Of a stretch of 64,000 nt of DNA, positions 9,970-17,949 are shown piece by piece (within the stretch, counting starts at the first letter, position 1; the number at the start of each line of letters is the position of its first letter). Location of the stretch: the NCBI GenBank assembly GCA_002429385.1, contig DIZL01000046.1:81064-145063 (forward strand). The letters are read 5' to 3'. This stretch comes from Prolixibacteraceae bacterium UBA6029 (GTDB lineage Bacteria; Bacteroidota; Bacteroidia; Bacteroidales; Prolixibacteraceae). A program made the translations under genes and the position numbers. A model generated the notes under the pieces. It made no database searches. It had not been told where the DNA came from and worked only from the letters and a program-made list of their open reading frames with translations.

Positions 9970-10020
9970 GCTTGCATGCAGGGCAGTTTCGTGGAGGATT
10001 ATAGTGATAACACGAGCTAG

Positions 10021-10072
10021 ATTAAAGAATCTACCTTCACATAGAGTAGATTCTTTAATTTTTGTAACTTTG
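10021..10072 (+). promoter_or_regulatory. Operator-like inverted repeat plus -7 box of the YafQ-type toxin-antitoxin operon
   Basis: A perfect 14-bp inverted repeat (10021-10034 and 10046-10059, arms ATTAAAGAATCTAC / GTAGATTCTTTAAT) lies directly before a TAACTTTG -7 box (10065-10072). The ATG of the antitoxin is 17 bp further on. The repeat covers the place where a -33 element would be, as expected for an autorepressor site. It could alternatively be a hairpin terminator of the upstream remnant. Confidence 0.55.
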
Positions 10073-10089
10073 AATCAAATTAATACGAA

Positions 10090-10302
10090 ATGGAAACAAT
10101 TACCATTAAAATAGATACCAGGAACGACAAAGGAAAATATCTTTTGGGGCTGATAAAAGAAATGGCGGAAACAGAAAAAGAATACATTACCATTGATTAT
10201 ACCCCAAATGCTGAGACTTTAAAAGCTTTAAAAGCTTCAAAAGCAGGAAGGGTTGTAAAAACGAATATCAAAGAAGATTTCTTTTCAAAACTAAACAGTT
10301 GA
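10090..10302 (+). CDS. Type II antitoxin of a YafQ/RelE-type pair
   Basis: 70 residues. The N-terminal METITIKIDTRNDKGKYLLGLIKEMA resembles the short beta-strand/helix DNA-binding domains of small Bacteroidota antitoxins. The C-terminal half (KASKAGRVVKTNIKEDFFSKLNS) is charged and likely wraps the toxin. Its stop overlaps the toxin ATG (TGATG), so the two are translationally coupled. Family assignment rests mainly on the partner. Confidence 0.75.
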   Translation: METITIKIDTRNDKGKYLLGLIKEMAETEKEYITIDYTPNAETLKALKASKAGRVVKTNIKEDFFSKLNS

Positions 10303-10574
10303 TGTTTACCTGCAATTTCACCAATAAGTTCAAAAAAGATTATAAACGGGCCATAAAAAGAGGCTGGGATATGAACCTTTTTGAAAACGTTTATGACTTA
10401 TTGGCGGAAAAAGGAGTACTTCCACTTAACTACAAAACACATGCGCTCACAGGTAATTGGGAAGGTTATATTGATGCCCATATTCAACCCGACTGGGTGC
10501 TTATTTATAAAATCAATAAAACAGAACTGTCAATTGATTTTGTTCGTATGGGTACACATTCTGATTTATTTTAA
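10302..10574 (+). CDS. YafQ-family mRNA interferase toxin
   Basis: 90 residues from the ATG at 10302; a TTG one codon upstream is possible but unlikely. The sequence shows the YafQ pattern: FKKDYKRAIKRGWDM, LLAEKGVLPLNYKTHALTGNWEGYIDAHIQPDWVLIY, and C-terminal VRMGTHSDLF with the conserved His that acts in catalysis. YafQ proteins cleave mRNA on the ribosome and are held inactive by the neighbouring antitoxin. Length and key residues are intact, so it should be active. Confidence 0.88.
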   Translation: MFTCNFTNKFKKDYKRAIKRGWDMNLFENVYDLLAEKGVLPLNYKTHALTGNWEGYIDAHIQPDWVLIYKINKTELSIDFVRMGTHSDLF

Positions 10575-10759
10575 CAAAATTCACTTTGGTTCTTTATGTC
10601 ATTCAACCCCTTATATAATAGGATTTCTTAGAGCAGACGATTATTCCAGAGAAAATTGGTTCTCGGATTGCTAATGGGAAAGTATCCTGAAACTTGTTTT
10701 CATTTGAAATGGAAACAACAATCTTTGTTCTTATAATTACAATCAAGTTAAACCCTGTC

Positions 10760-11302
10760 CTATTTCACAAGTTTCGATATCTCTTTAAATTCGTTGGCAG
10801 CAGCACTTCTGGTCAGTTCGAATAGAACCGACTCCATCGACGTCATCATGATCCCTTCGTGGCGGAAACGTTCCGAGGCCAGATCAATGGAATCGAACGA
10901 GCGCGACGAAACGCAATCCATAACCACGATCGGATGGTATCCCGCTTCTTTCAGATCGACAGCAGTCTGAAGCACACACACATGTGATTCAATGCCACAG
11001 ATGATCACATTCTCCGCACCCGAAAGTGCCAGCTTCTCAGCAAAAACAGCTTCCTCATAACAACTGAAATCTTTCTTCTCAATAGGATTAAAATCCTGAA
11101 TGACCGACTTTATCTCCTCAATGGTCTCACCCAAACCTTTGGTATACTGCTGAGTGACAAATAATGGGAGTCCCAGTATCTGCAATCCCCTGATCAGCCT
11201 AGAGCAATTTTCAATCAGCTGTTCCTGTTCCTCCATCACCGGGACCAACCGTTCCTGCATATCAATCACCAATCCTATCGTGTGTTCTCTTAAAATGCGC
11301 AT
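10760..11302 (-). CDS. Isochorismatase-family cysteine hydrolase
   Basis: 180 residues from the ATG at 11302. A longer frame begins at 11374, but its 24 extra residues are encoded by low-complexity word-repeat DNA and are not credible. The isochorismatase fold is clear: IGLVIDMQERL with the catalytic Asp, KKDFSCYEE with the Lys, and GIESHVCVLQTAVDL with the nucleophile Cys in the ESHVC motif. Members include nicotinamidases and phenazine hydrolases; this short YcaC/hydrolase subgroup has no assigned substrate. The gene is monocistronic and separated from the SIS gene by a mirrored repeat tract. Confidence 0.85.
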   Translation of the reverse strand: MRILREHTIGLVIDMQERLVPVMEEQEQLIENCSRLIRGLQILGLPLFVTQQYTKGLGETIEEIKSVIQDFNPIEKKDFSCYEEAVFAEKLALSGAENVIICGIESHVCVLQTAVDLKEAGYHPIVVMDCVSSRSFDSIDLASERFRHEGIMMTSMESVLFELTRSAAANEFKEISKLVK

Positions 11303-11314
11303 AGTCTCAACAGT

Positions 11315-11478
11315 TTCAAGTTCAAAGTTCAAAGTTCCAGGTTGCGGGTTGCGGGTTTCAATTTCAACGTTCAAAGTTAAAAGTTTCAGGTTATGGGTTA
11401 TGGGTTAGGCGCTTGTTCATGTTGCACAACAACTCGTAACCCGCAACCTGGAACCTGAAACTTGGAACCTGAAACTTT
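11315..11478. repeat. Tandem-word, mirrored repeat tract
   Basis: The spacer is made of short words repeated in tandem (TTCAAAG, GGTTGCGGG, GGTTATG) on the left, and their complements (AACCCGCAACC, GGAACCTGAAACT twice) on the right, giving a long degenerate inverted repeat with the centre near 11415-11435. No gene is present. Confidence 0.7.
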
Positions 11479-11487
11479 CTATTTTGT

Positions 11488-12099
11488 CTACTTCCCCATC
11501 CCCGCCTGCATCCTCGATTTATCTCCCAGATAGCCGCCATGATGCCGTTTGGCGTATTCTTCATTGTTAAACCCGATGCGTTTCATCAGCATCACCACCA
11601 AAACATCACCGATAACCGTCATTACAGTCGTCGAGGTACTTGGGGTCAGGCCAAGAATACAAACTTCCTTCGGATTGCCCGTTTCAAGACAAACATCGGC
11701 CACCTGGGCCAATTGCGAATCCCTGTTGCTGGTAATGACTATTAGTGGCAAATTTTTATGCAGATTCTCGGCCAGGTCTACCAGTTCCAGGATCTCACGG
11801 GTCTTGCCTGAGTTCGAAATCAGCAATAGCACATCGTTTGGCTGAATCACCCCCAGGTCACCATGCTGGGCATCGCTGGGATGCAGAAAAACGGCAGGTG
11901 TACCGGTCGAACTGAAGGTTGTGGCAATGTTAAGGGCAATCTGTCCTGCCTTACCCATTCCTGAAGCAACCAGTTTTCCCTTCATTCGGTGCACACGTTC
12001 TTCAATAATGTTGATGGCCTTTTCGAACGAATCGTTCACTGGAATATTCTGAATGGCTTCTGCCTCCTGACGAAGTACCTGTCTGATTTCTTCAAGCAT
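11488..12099 (-). CDS. SIS-domain sugar-phosphate isomerase (arabinose-5-phosphate isomerase-like, no CBS domains)
   Basis: 203 residues from the ATG at 12099; the frame could start at 12132 but the first 11 codons are not family-like. The single SIS domain covers the whole protein: KLVASGMGKAGQIALNIA, TPAVFLHPSDAQHGDLGVI, LLISNSGKTREI, and PSTSTTVMTVIGDVLVV, all matching KdsD/KpsF isomerases that make D-arabinose-5-phosphate for KDO in lipopolysaccharide. The two C-terminal CBS domains of the standard ~330-residue enzyme are absent. Single-domain isomerases of this kind are known in Bacteroides, so this is a natural form rather than a truncation. A hexose-phosphate substrate remains possible. 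Confidence 0.8.
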   Translation of the reverse strand: MLEEIRQVLRQEAEAIQNIPVNDSFEKAINIIEERVHRMKGKLVASGMGKAGQIALNIATTFSSTGTPAVFLHPSDAQHGDLGVIQPNDVLLLISNSGKTREILELVDLAENLHKNLPLIVITSNRDSQLAQVADVCLETGNPKEVCILGLTPSTSTTVMTVIGDVLVVMLMKRIGFNNEEYAKRHHGGYLGDKSRMQAGMGK

Positions 12100-12255
12100 G
12101 GAATTTGTTTTTATACCTGCAAAAATAGGCAAAATGTTTAACCCGACGTAAATACCCCCGCCTTTTTAAACCATTGAATCGTGAATCCACCTTTTAAACC
12201 ACTTTTCCTGCACCCAAAACTCGAAAACACTAATAAGCTTATTAATTTTAGTCTT

Positions 12256-12381
12256 CAGGTTCCGTTAGGAACAAAATATGGGTAGAATTAATGAATGTAT
12301 GCCTGTCTTTTGTCCCGTACGGGACAATACAAATTGTGTTATTCGGCATTTCTACCCATATTTTGTTCCTAACGGAACCTG
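12256..12381. repeat. Long palindromic repeat element with central palindrome
   Basis: A perfect 32-bp inverted repeat (12256-12287 and 12350-12381, starting CAGGTTCCGTTAGGAACAAA) encloses a 62-bp loop that itself carries the 18-bp palindrome TTGTCCCGTACGGGACAA (12310-12327). This is the architecture of REP/BIME-type palindromic intergenic repeats. The surrounding 12100-12630 gap otherwise holds only a TATCTTTG -7 candidate (12564-12571) upstream of sucC. Confidence 0.85.
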
Positions 12382-12630
12382 ATTTCTACCCATTTCTATC
12401 ATTTGGCAAAACCAAATTCCCTTTAAACTGTTTATATGTTTTTAAAATACAAACATCTCCGTTCTGATTGATCTAATTATACAGCTATTTGGATGTTGAT
12501 ATAAATCAGGTGATACCGACAGAATATTATTGAAATAACTCCAAATGATTTACACGAAACCTCTATCTTTGAACGTTTGAACTGCTAGAGTACCAAAAAT
12601 CAATCATACTAATCAATAATCAATTTTGAA

Positions 12631-13764
12631 ATGAAGATTCACGAATATCAAGCCAGACAAATTTTCAGGAATTATGGCATTCCTGTCCCCTCTGATGTAT
12701 TATGCTATACCGTGAGGGAGGTAGAAAAGGCGGCTGTCGAAATCGGCGGCATGGTCGTTGTAAAGGCACAGGTATTGACTGGAGGACGTGGCAAAGCCGG
12801 TGGTGTAAAGCTTGCCCGCAACGTTGAAGAGGCCATTAATGCCGGGAAACAGATCCTCGGAATGACCATAAAAGGCCTTACGGTCGAGAAAGTTATCGTT
12901 ACCAGAGCCGCAGACATTGAAAAGGAATTCTACATCGGTTTTGTCAACGACCGCAACACCAAGACCGTTACCCTGATGGCAAGCGCCGAAGGGGGCGTTG
13001 AAATTGAAGAAGTGGCTAAAAACAATCCCGAGAAGATCATTAAGTATCCCGTAAACCCACTTACAGGTCTGTTGAATTACCAGGCCCGTAACATTGCACT
13101 TCAGCTCTTTGGCAACATCAACCAGGCCCAGAAAGCCGCCTCTATCCTGACCAAATTATACAAGCTGTTTATTGAAACGGATGCTACCCTGGCCGAAATA
13201 AATCCTCTCATCCTGACAACCGATGGTGATGTTCAGGCCATTGACGGGAAGATGAATTTCGATGACAATGCCCTATACCGCCAACCTGCAATACTGGCTA
13301 TGCGCGAACCCGATGAAGAGGAAATACAGGAAATTGCCGCCCACGAAAAAGGACTGTCCTACATCAAACTCGATGGCAACATCGGGTGTATGGTCAATGG
13401 CGCCGGTCTGGCCATGGCAACCATGGATATGATCAAGCTCTATGGCGGTTCGCCTGCCAACTTTCTGGATATCGGCGGAAGCTCCAATCCCCAGAAAGTG
13501 ATTGATGCCATGAACATCCTGCTGAGCGATAAAAATGTAAAATCAGTCATGATCAACATCTTTGGAGGTATTACCCGTTGCGACGATGTGGCCCGTGGAC
13601 TGCTCAAAGCGCTCGAAATCATCATTACCGACGTCCCTATTGTGGTTCGGCTGTCAGGTACCAATGCCGAAGAAGGCCTGGCCATCCTGAAGGAAACAGG
13701 ACTCCCAACGGTAAGTTCCATGAGCGAAGCTGCCAAGAAGGCCATTGAGTTAAGCAAAAGATAG
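12631..13764 (+). CDS. sucC: Succinyl-CoA ligase (ADP-forming) subunit beta
   Basis: 377 residues, close to the ~388 of the family. N-terminal ATP-grasp domain begins MKIHEYQARQIFRNYGIPVP and holds the nucleotide-binding GGRGKAGGVKLA; EINPLIL gives metal ligands; the C-terminal ligase domain has GNIGCMVNGAGLAMATMD, GGSPANFLDIGGSS and IFGGITRCDDVA. With the alpha subunit it converts succinyl-CoA, ADP and phosphate to succinate, ATP and CoA in the TCA cycle. sucD follows in the same orientation after an unusual 161-bp spacer. A TATCTTTG box at 12564-12571 is the likely -7 element. Confidence 0.96.
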   Translation: MKIHEYQARQIFRNYGIPVPSDVLCYTVREVEKAAVEIGGMVVVKAQVLTGGRGKAGGVKLARNVEEAINAGKQILGMTIKGLTVEKVIVTRAADIEKEFYIGFVNDRNTKTVTLMASAEGGVEIEEVAKNNPEKIIKYPVNPLTGLLNYQARNIALQLFGNINQAQKAASILTKLYKLFIETDATLAEINPLILTTDGDVQAIDGKMNFDDNALYRQPAILAMREPDEEEIQEIAAHEKGLSYIKLDGNIGCMVNGAGLAMATMDMIKLYGGSPANFLDIGGSSNPQKVIDAMNILLSDKNVKSVMINIFGGITRCDDVARGLLKALEIIITDVPIVVRLSGTNAEEGLAILKETGLPTVSSMSEAAKKAIELSKR

Positions 13765-13925
13765 AACGGAAAAGGGAGAACGGAGAACGGAGAACGGAAA
13801 AGGGAGACAGGAAAAAGGAAAAATGGCATACCCAAATTCCCGTTTCCATGGCCCATGCTCCATGCTCCTTGCTCCATGCTCCATGCTTTTAAAAAAAATA
13901 AACCAATCATCAATAACATACAAAA
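13765..13925. repeat. Tandem-word spacer between sucC and sucD
   Basis: Directly after the sucC stop, GAACGGA/GGGAGA words repeat (13766-13810), then pyrimidine words, then CCATGCTC repeated about five times (13850-13887). The insertion separates two subunits of one enzyme without removing either. No promoter box is obvious before sucD. Confidence 0.7.
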
Positions 13926-14804
13926 ATGAGCATATTAGTCAATAAAGATACAAAACTGGTTGTGCAGGGCATAACCGGTCGTGATGGTAAGTTTCATACC
14001 GGTCGCATGGTCGAATACGGAACCAATGTGGTTGCAGGTGTTTCTCCTGGAAAAGAGGGCGAAACTGTGGAAGGAATTCCTGTTTTCAACTCCGTCGAAC
14101 ATGCTGTTAAAGCCACTGGCGCAAATACATCCATCATTTTCGTGCCTGCGCCCTTTGCAGCCGATGCCATACTCGAAGCTTCTGAAGCCGGTATTAAACT
14201 GGTTGTAGCCATCAGCGAAGGGGTTCCCGTTCAGGATATGATCCGCGTAACACCTATCCTGAAGCAAAACGGCACACTGCTGATCGGGCCCAATTGCCCC
14301 GGACTCATCACTCCCGGTGAAGCGCTTATCGGAATCCTGCCAACCATGATTTTCAAGGAAGGAAACATCGGATTCATCTCGCGCAGCGGTACCCTGACCT
14401 ACGAGGTGGTAAACCTGCTTACACTGAGCGATTTTGGACAAACCACTGTCGTGGGTATAGGCGGAGACCCTGTTGCCGGATTGTATTTCATCGATCTGCT
14501 TGAGATGTTCGAGAACGATCCTGCCACTATTGCTGTAGTACTGATTGGCGAAATTGGTGGTGATGCCGAAGAACAGGCTGCCCGCTTTATCGCTGAAAAG
14601 ATGACCAAACCTGTCGTGGCCTTCATTGCAGGACAGACAGCTCCTCCGGGAAAACGTATGGGCCATGCAGGAGCCATCATCTCAAGCGGTGCCGGAACAG
14701 CAGCAGAAAAGATTGCCGCCTTCAACAAGGCCGGAGTCCCTGTCGCCAAAGAACCCGCTGAAATACCCGTGTTGCTAAGGCAAAAGCTGGACGGGGTGAT
14801 TTAG
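13926..14804 (+). CDS. sucD: Succinyl-CoA ligase (ADP-forming) subunit alpha
   Basis: 292 residues, normal length. The CoA-binding Rossmann domain opens with VVQGITGRDGKFHTGRMVEYGT; the ligase domain has GPNCPGLITPG, FISRSGTLTYEV and VVGIGGDPVAG. GHAGAIISSGAGTA carries the phosphorylated active-site His. It pairs with SucC. The first ATG at 13926 gives the standard N-terminus. Confidence 0.96.
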   Translation: MSILVNKDTKLVVQGITGRDGKFHTGRMVEYGTNVVAGVSPGKEGETVEGIPVFNSVEHAVKATGANTSIIFVPAPFAADAILEASEAGIKLVVAISEGVPVQDMIRVTPILKQNGTLLIGPNCPGLITPGEALIGILPTMIFKEGNIGFISRSGTLTYEVVNLLTLSDFGQTTVVGIGGDPVAGLYFIDLLEMFENDPATIAVVLIGEIGGDAEEQAARFIAEKMTKPVVAFIAGQTAPPGKRMGHAGAIISSGAGTAAEKIAAFNKAGVPVAKEPAEIPVLLRQKLDGVI

Positions 14805-15060
14805 GGGGAAGAGGAAAAAAGGAAAAAGGAAAGGGGGAAAAGCAATCCCGAAGGGATTGAATGTTAGTCACCCCCAATGAAATTGGGGGAAAAAGAACAG
14901 TGATAACCCGGAACCCCGAAGGGGTTCAATATCTATAGTATTATAGTTGAACCCTTTCAGGGTTCCTTGAGCAATGATTGTCTCTTCATCCCCCAATTTC
15001 ATTGGGGGTGACTAACATTCAATCCCTTCGGGATTACTTTTTCCCCTTTCCTAATGACTA
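14805..15060. repeat. Large nested palindromic repeat after sucD
   Basis: After a purine-rich tract at the stop codon, a perfect 47-bp inverted repeat (14844-14890 and 14989-15035) encloses a ~98-bp loop with a second, imperfect palindrome (14911-14930 and 14947-14966). The arms themselves consist of two smaller palindromes (AATCCCGAAGGGATT and CCCCCAATGAAATTGGGGG). This is a composite REP-like intergenic repeat; it could also terminate sucCD transcription. Confidence 0.85.
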
Positions 15061-15149
15061 ATGACTAATGATCCTCTGGCATACAATCAAAAAAGGTAAA
15101 CCTCAACGTTGCCTTTTTTTTGTAATTTCACGCATTCAACTGCAATCCT

Positions 15150-16163
15150 ATGCTTCACAACCTTAAAATAGATTCGGAATCTGAAATCCCCAAATACAGG
15201 CAGGTAGTCGACCTGTTTATTTCGGATATTGAGGCCGGCATTTTCAAGCAGGGACAGCGCATTCCTTCCATCAACGAAACGAGCGAGGAACTGCTGCTCT
15301 CGCGCGATACGGTTGAAAAGGCCTATGTGTACATGAAGAAAAAAGGGATTGTCGTAGCTGTTCGCGGAAAGGGCTATTACATCAGCCAGGCGGATGTGAG
15401 CAAGAAACTAAAGATCTGCCTTATCTTCAACAAACTAAGCAACTACAAACGAAGCATTTATTATTCCTTCGTCAAAACTATGGGCATCAAGGCCAGCGTT
15501 GACGTTTTTATCTACAATTACGATCCCACTGAATTTGAGGTCATTGTAAACAACAACCTCAACCATTACGACTACTTTGTCATCCTGCCCCACTTCCGAA
15601 ACGAAAATGTGGGCATCAGTGAAGTGATCAAAAAAATACCCCGTGAAAAGGTACTGATTGTAGATCGTTTCCTGGAAGAACTGAAAGATTACCCTGTTGT
15701 CTACCAGGAATACGACAAGGACATTCAGTCGGCCCTGACCTGCGGTCTCGATCTGCTGCGTAAATACAGCCGTCTGAACCTGGTCTTTCCCCAGTCCGAG
15801 TTTTACCCCCCATACATCGTACGCGGGTTCCGCATCTTCTGTAAGGTCAACGGATTTGAACACACCATCATCGACCGTATCGAAGAGACTGAAATACAAC
15901 ATGGCGAAGCCTACATCATCGTTTCGGATGACGATTTATATGCTTTCATCCGAAAGATCAAACAAAACAACTGGGCCCTCGGGACAGATTGCGGTGTGGT
16001 GGCCTACAACGAGAACCAGGTCAAGGAAATCCTTTGCGACGGAATTACCACCATCTCCACCAACCACGAAGAAATCGGCCACCTGGCCGCACAAATGATC
16101 CTTACCCGAAAGTTCGAACGCATCAAAAGCCCCTTCCGCTTTATCCGCCGTAATTCACTTTAA
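15150..16163 (+). CDS. GntR-type transcriptional regulator with LacI-like sugar-binding domain
   Basis: 337 residues. Residues about 10-78 form a GntR winged helix-turn-helix (IPKYRQVVDLFISDIEAG, then LLLSRDTVEKAYVYMKKKG, then VRGKGYYI). Residues about 85-335 resemble a periplasmic-binding/LacI-type sensor (LKICLIFNKLSNYKRSIYYSF, GLDLLRKYSRLNLVFP, YIVSDDDLYAFI, ISTNHEEIGHLAAQMIL). The architecture is that of Bacteroidota sugar regulators such as FucR. No sugar gene adjoins it, so its target is unclear. It has its own upstream region after the sucD repeat. Confidence 0.85.
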   Translation: MLHNLKIDSESEIPKYRQVVDLFISDIEAGIFKQGQRIPSINETSEELLLSRDTVEKAYVYMKKKGIVVAVRGKGYYISQADVSKKLKICLIFNKLSNYKRSIYYSFVKTMGIKASVDVFIYNYDPTEFEVIVNNNLNHYDYFVILPHFRNENVGISEVIKKIPREKVLIVDRFLEELKDYPVVYQEYDKDIQSALTCGLDLLRKYSRLNLVFPQSEFYPPYIVRGFRIFCKVNGFEHTIIDRIEETEIQHGEAYIIVSDDDLYAFIRKIKQNNWALGTDCGVVAYNENQVKEILCDGITTISTNHEEIGHLAAQMILTRKFERIKSPFRFIRRNSL

Positions 16164-16248
16164 TCAAGCCTCAAATTCTGTTTGAAATGCACTTACCCTT
16201 TGTTGTAGTATTTCACTAAGGATGAATGCTGAATAATTCATGTAAATT

Positions 16249-16439
16249 ATAGAACGCGGATTTACACGGGTTTAGCGGATTAAAGACGGATTTATAATAC
16301 TTCGTATTCGGATCTTTAAGACAGGTTTTTGAAAGTAATGGATCTTCCCTATGCCTTTGTAGTTCTTTTGAATCCATCCCGACTTGTTGGGAGTAGATCC
16401 GCTTTTAATCCGCTAAACCCGTGCAAATCCGCGTTCTAT
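16249..16439. repeat. Palindromic repeat element, 44-bp imperfect arms
   Basis: The arms 16249-16292 and 16396-16439 are near-perfect inverted copies (three mismatches), built from the words GAACGCGGATTT and AGCGGATTAAA. They are separated by a ~103-bp loop. It lies about 85 bp downstream of the GntR gene stop. Confidence 0.85.
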
Positions 16440-16552
16440 TTTTCTTTATCCTATCCTTAGAAAATACGACATTATTTAGTTTGAATTCCTATGCAAGCTG
16501 TGGAACACCTTTTGTTCGGGCCATATTCGGGCCGTACCAGGCCTTAGTTTTG

Positions 16553-16661
16553 AGTGTACCTTGTGTGTACATTGAGAGTACAATACGTGTACTTTATGTG
16601 TTCGTGAACACACAAGCTATACACAAGGTACACACAAGCTACACACAAGGTATACACAAGG
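16553..16661. repeat. Tandem-word palindrome (ACACAAGG words)
   Basis: Left half holds GTGTACCTTGTGTGTAC; the centre GTGTTCGTGAACAC is a palindrome (near 16598-16611); the right half repeats the words ACACAAGGTA and ACACAAGCTA four times. The result is a degenerate inverted repeat built from tandem words. The rest of 16440-17079 shows no gene. Confidence 0.6.
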
Positions 16662-17079
16662 TGAGAAGAGATCCTTGAGGGATACCGACTCGAGGGATAC
16701 AAGAACCCGAATTTGTATACTGATTTGCCGAGACACAAAAGCAGCAGGACCACCAGCGATTACACACTCCAACCGACCAAATTCTTTGATCAAAAAATAA
16801 ACAGGTTGGACAGGTAAAATAGTTAATAAAAATATTGTGTAATAGAATTGGATTCCGTAAGTTTGGAGAACATAACCTACAATAAACCAAAAGCTATGAG
16901 ATTAGTTTTCATCCTCCCTATCGTGTTGATTACACAAACAAATAAATATCAATTAATTAAGTTTTAAAACTAAAACGGAATATCCGAAATTGATTAGGGG
17001 ATACATTCATTGTGCCTAATTATAAGACATTCTGTGTTCTAATATCTTTAAATAATTACAACTAATAACTTGACAAATT

Positions 17080-17757
17080 ATGACTGACGATTTTATCAAA
17101 GACATCCCTGACGATTATATTTTAGGAGTAAACTACATTATTCAAGATTTTAATAACTACAAGGAATATGCATCTACTAATGAAGAAATATCGTTAAGAG
17201 ATTACCATGATCATTTCATTGATTATTATTCTCTATTAGAAGCTTACTTAAATAGTAAGGGACAGAATTTTGAAATGTTAGATCTTAACGATAATATGCA
17301 AGAAAATATTGAGTTAATAGTCAATTTCATATCAACAACACGAGAATCATTTGAAAAGGCTTTGACTGTTAATACAATCACAGAAGTAAGAGACAAATAC
17401 AATAGGCTTTTAGGCAATAATTTTTCATATGAGTTCACAAGTGGTGATTTAAATCGAATTCAGGAATTAATTAACGAATTGAGATCAAATATTTCTAATA
17501 GTGAACTATTTGCTTCAGAACACAAGCAACGTTTATTAAAAAGATTAGAAAAAATACAATCTGAGCTACATAAAAGAGTATCTAATTTGGATAAATTCTG
17601 GGGATTAATTGGTGATGCCGGTGTTGCTGTTGGCAAATTTGGAAATGATGCAAAACCATTTGTAGATAGAATTAAAGAAATTGCAGAAATTGTTTGGAGA
17701 ACGCAATCAAATGCAGAAGAGCTACCTAGTGGAACAAAAATTCCATTTTTAAACTAA
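17080..17757 (+). CDS. Hypothetical coiled-coil protein of the accessory island
   Basis: 225 residues, no signal peptide or membrane span. The middle (about residues 120-175) is rich in heptad-like Leu/Ile/Lys and likely forms a coiled coil (ELINELRSNI, RLLKRLEKIQSELHKRV). The C-terminus (FWGLIGDAGVAVGKFG, KPFVDRIKEIAEIVWRTQ, EELPSG) is distinctive and recalls a widespread uncharacterised family in defence-type islands, but I cannot name it. AT-rich codon use differs from the housekeeping genes before it. It is the first + strand gene of the island and is followed by a repeat. Confidence 0.6.
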   Translation: MTDDFIKDIPDDYILGVNYIIQDFNNYKEYASTNEEISLRDYHDHFIDYYSLLEAYLNSKGQNFEMLDLNDNMQENIELIVNFISTTRESFEKALTVNTITEVRDKYNRLLGNNFSYEFTSGDLNRIQELINELRSNISNSELFASEHKQRLLKRLEKIQSELHKRVSNLDKFWGLIGDAGVAVGKFGNDAKPFVDRIKEIAEIVWRTQSNAEELPSGTKIPFLN

Positions 17758-17777
17758 AAGACTGGAAAATATCTCTA

Positions 17778-17835
17778 GGTATAATAGCAAAATACTCGGC
17801 AAGTCAGGTTTGGTCGCTTCATTAATAGGAATTTA
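17778..17835 (+). repeat. Island repeat type I, copy 1
   Basis: Starts about 20 bp after the preceding stop codon. TATAATAGCAAAATACTC, then CAAGTC, GGTTT and GCTTC words align with 18632-18692. The remainder of the gap to 17949 shows no gene. Confidence 0.6.
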
Positions 17836-17949
17836 GTCTTTATGTTTATCAACATGAAAATCAACTCCTCGTATGAGGGTCATCGGATAAATCCCACTCA
17901 ACAAGTATCTGCAGAAAGTTATATGTCATAATATTATAAACCACATCTT

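Noticed and set aside
9968..9980. AAGCTTGCATGC, identical to a cloning-vector polylinker segment (HindIII-SphI)
   Set aside because: The match ends after 12 bases and the flanks are not vector sequence; chance occurrence is likely.
13935..14666. 243-codon minus-strand frame opposite sucD
   Set aside because: It is the mirror of a strongly coding GC-rich gene; sucD is certain.
15435..15902. 155-codon minus-strand frame opposite the GntR regulator
   Set aside because: Antisense shadow of a well-supported regulator with a clear winged helix.
16553..16661. Possible tRNA or small RNA gene because of strong local pairing
   Set aside because: No cloverleaf, T-loop or anticodon arm can be drawn; the pairing comes from repeated ACACAAGG words.
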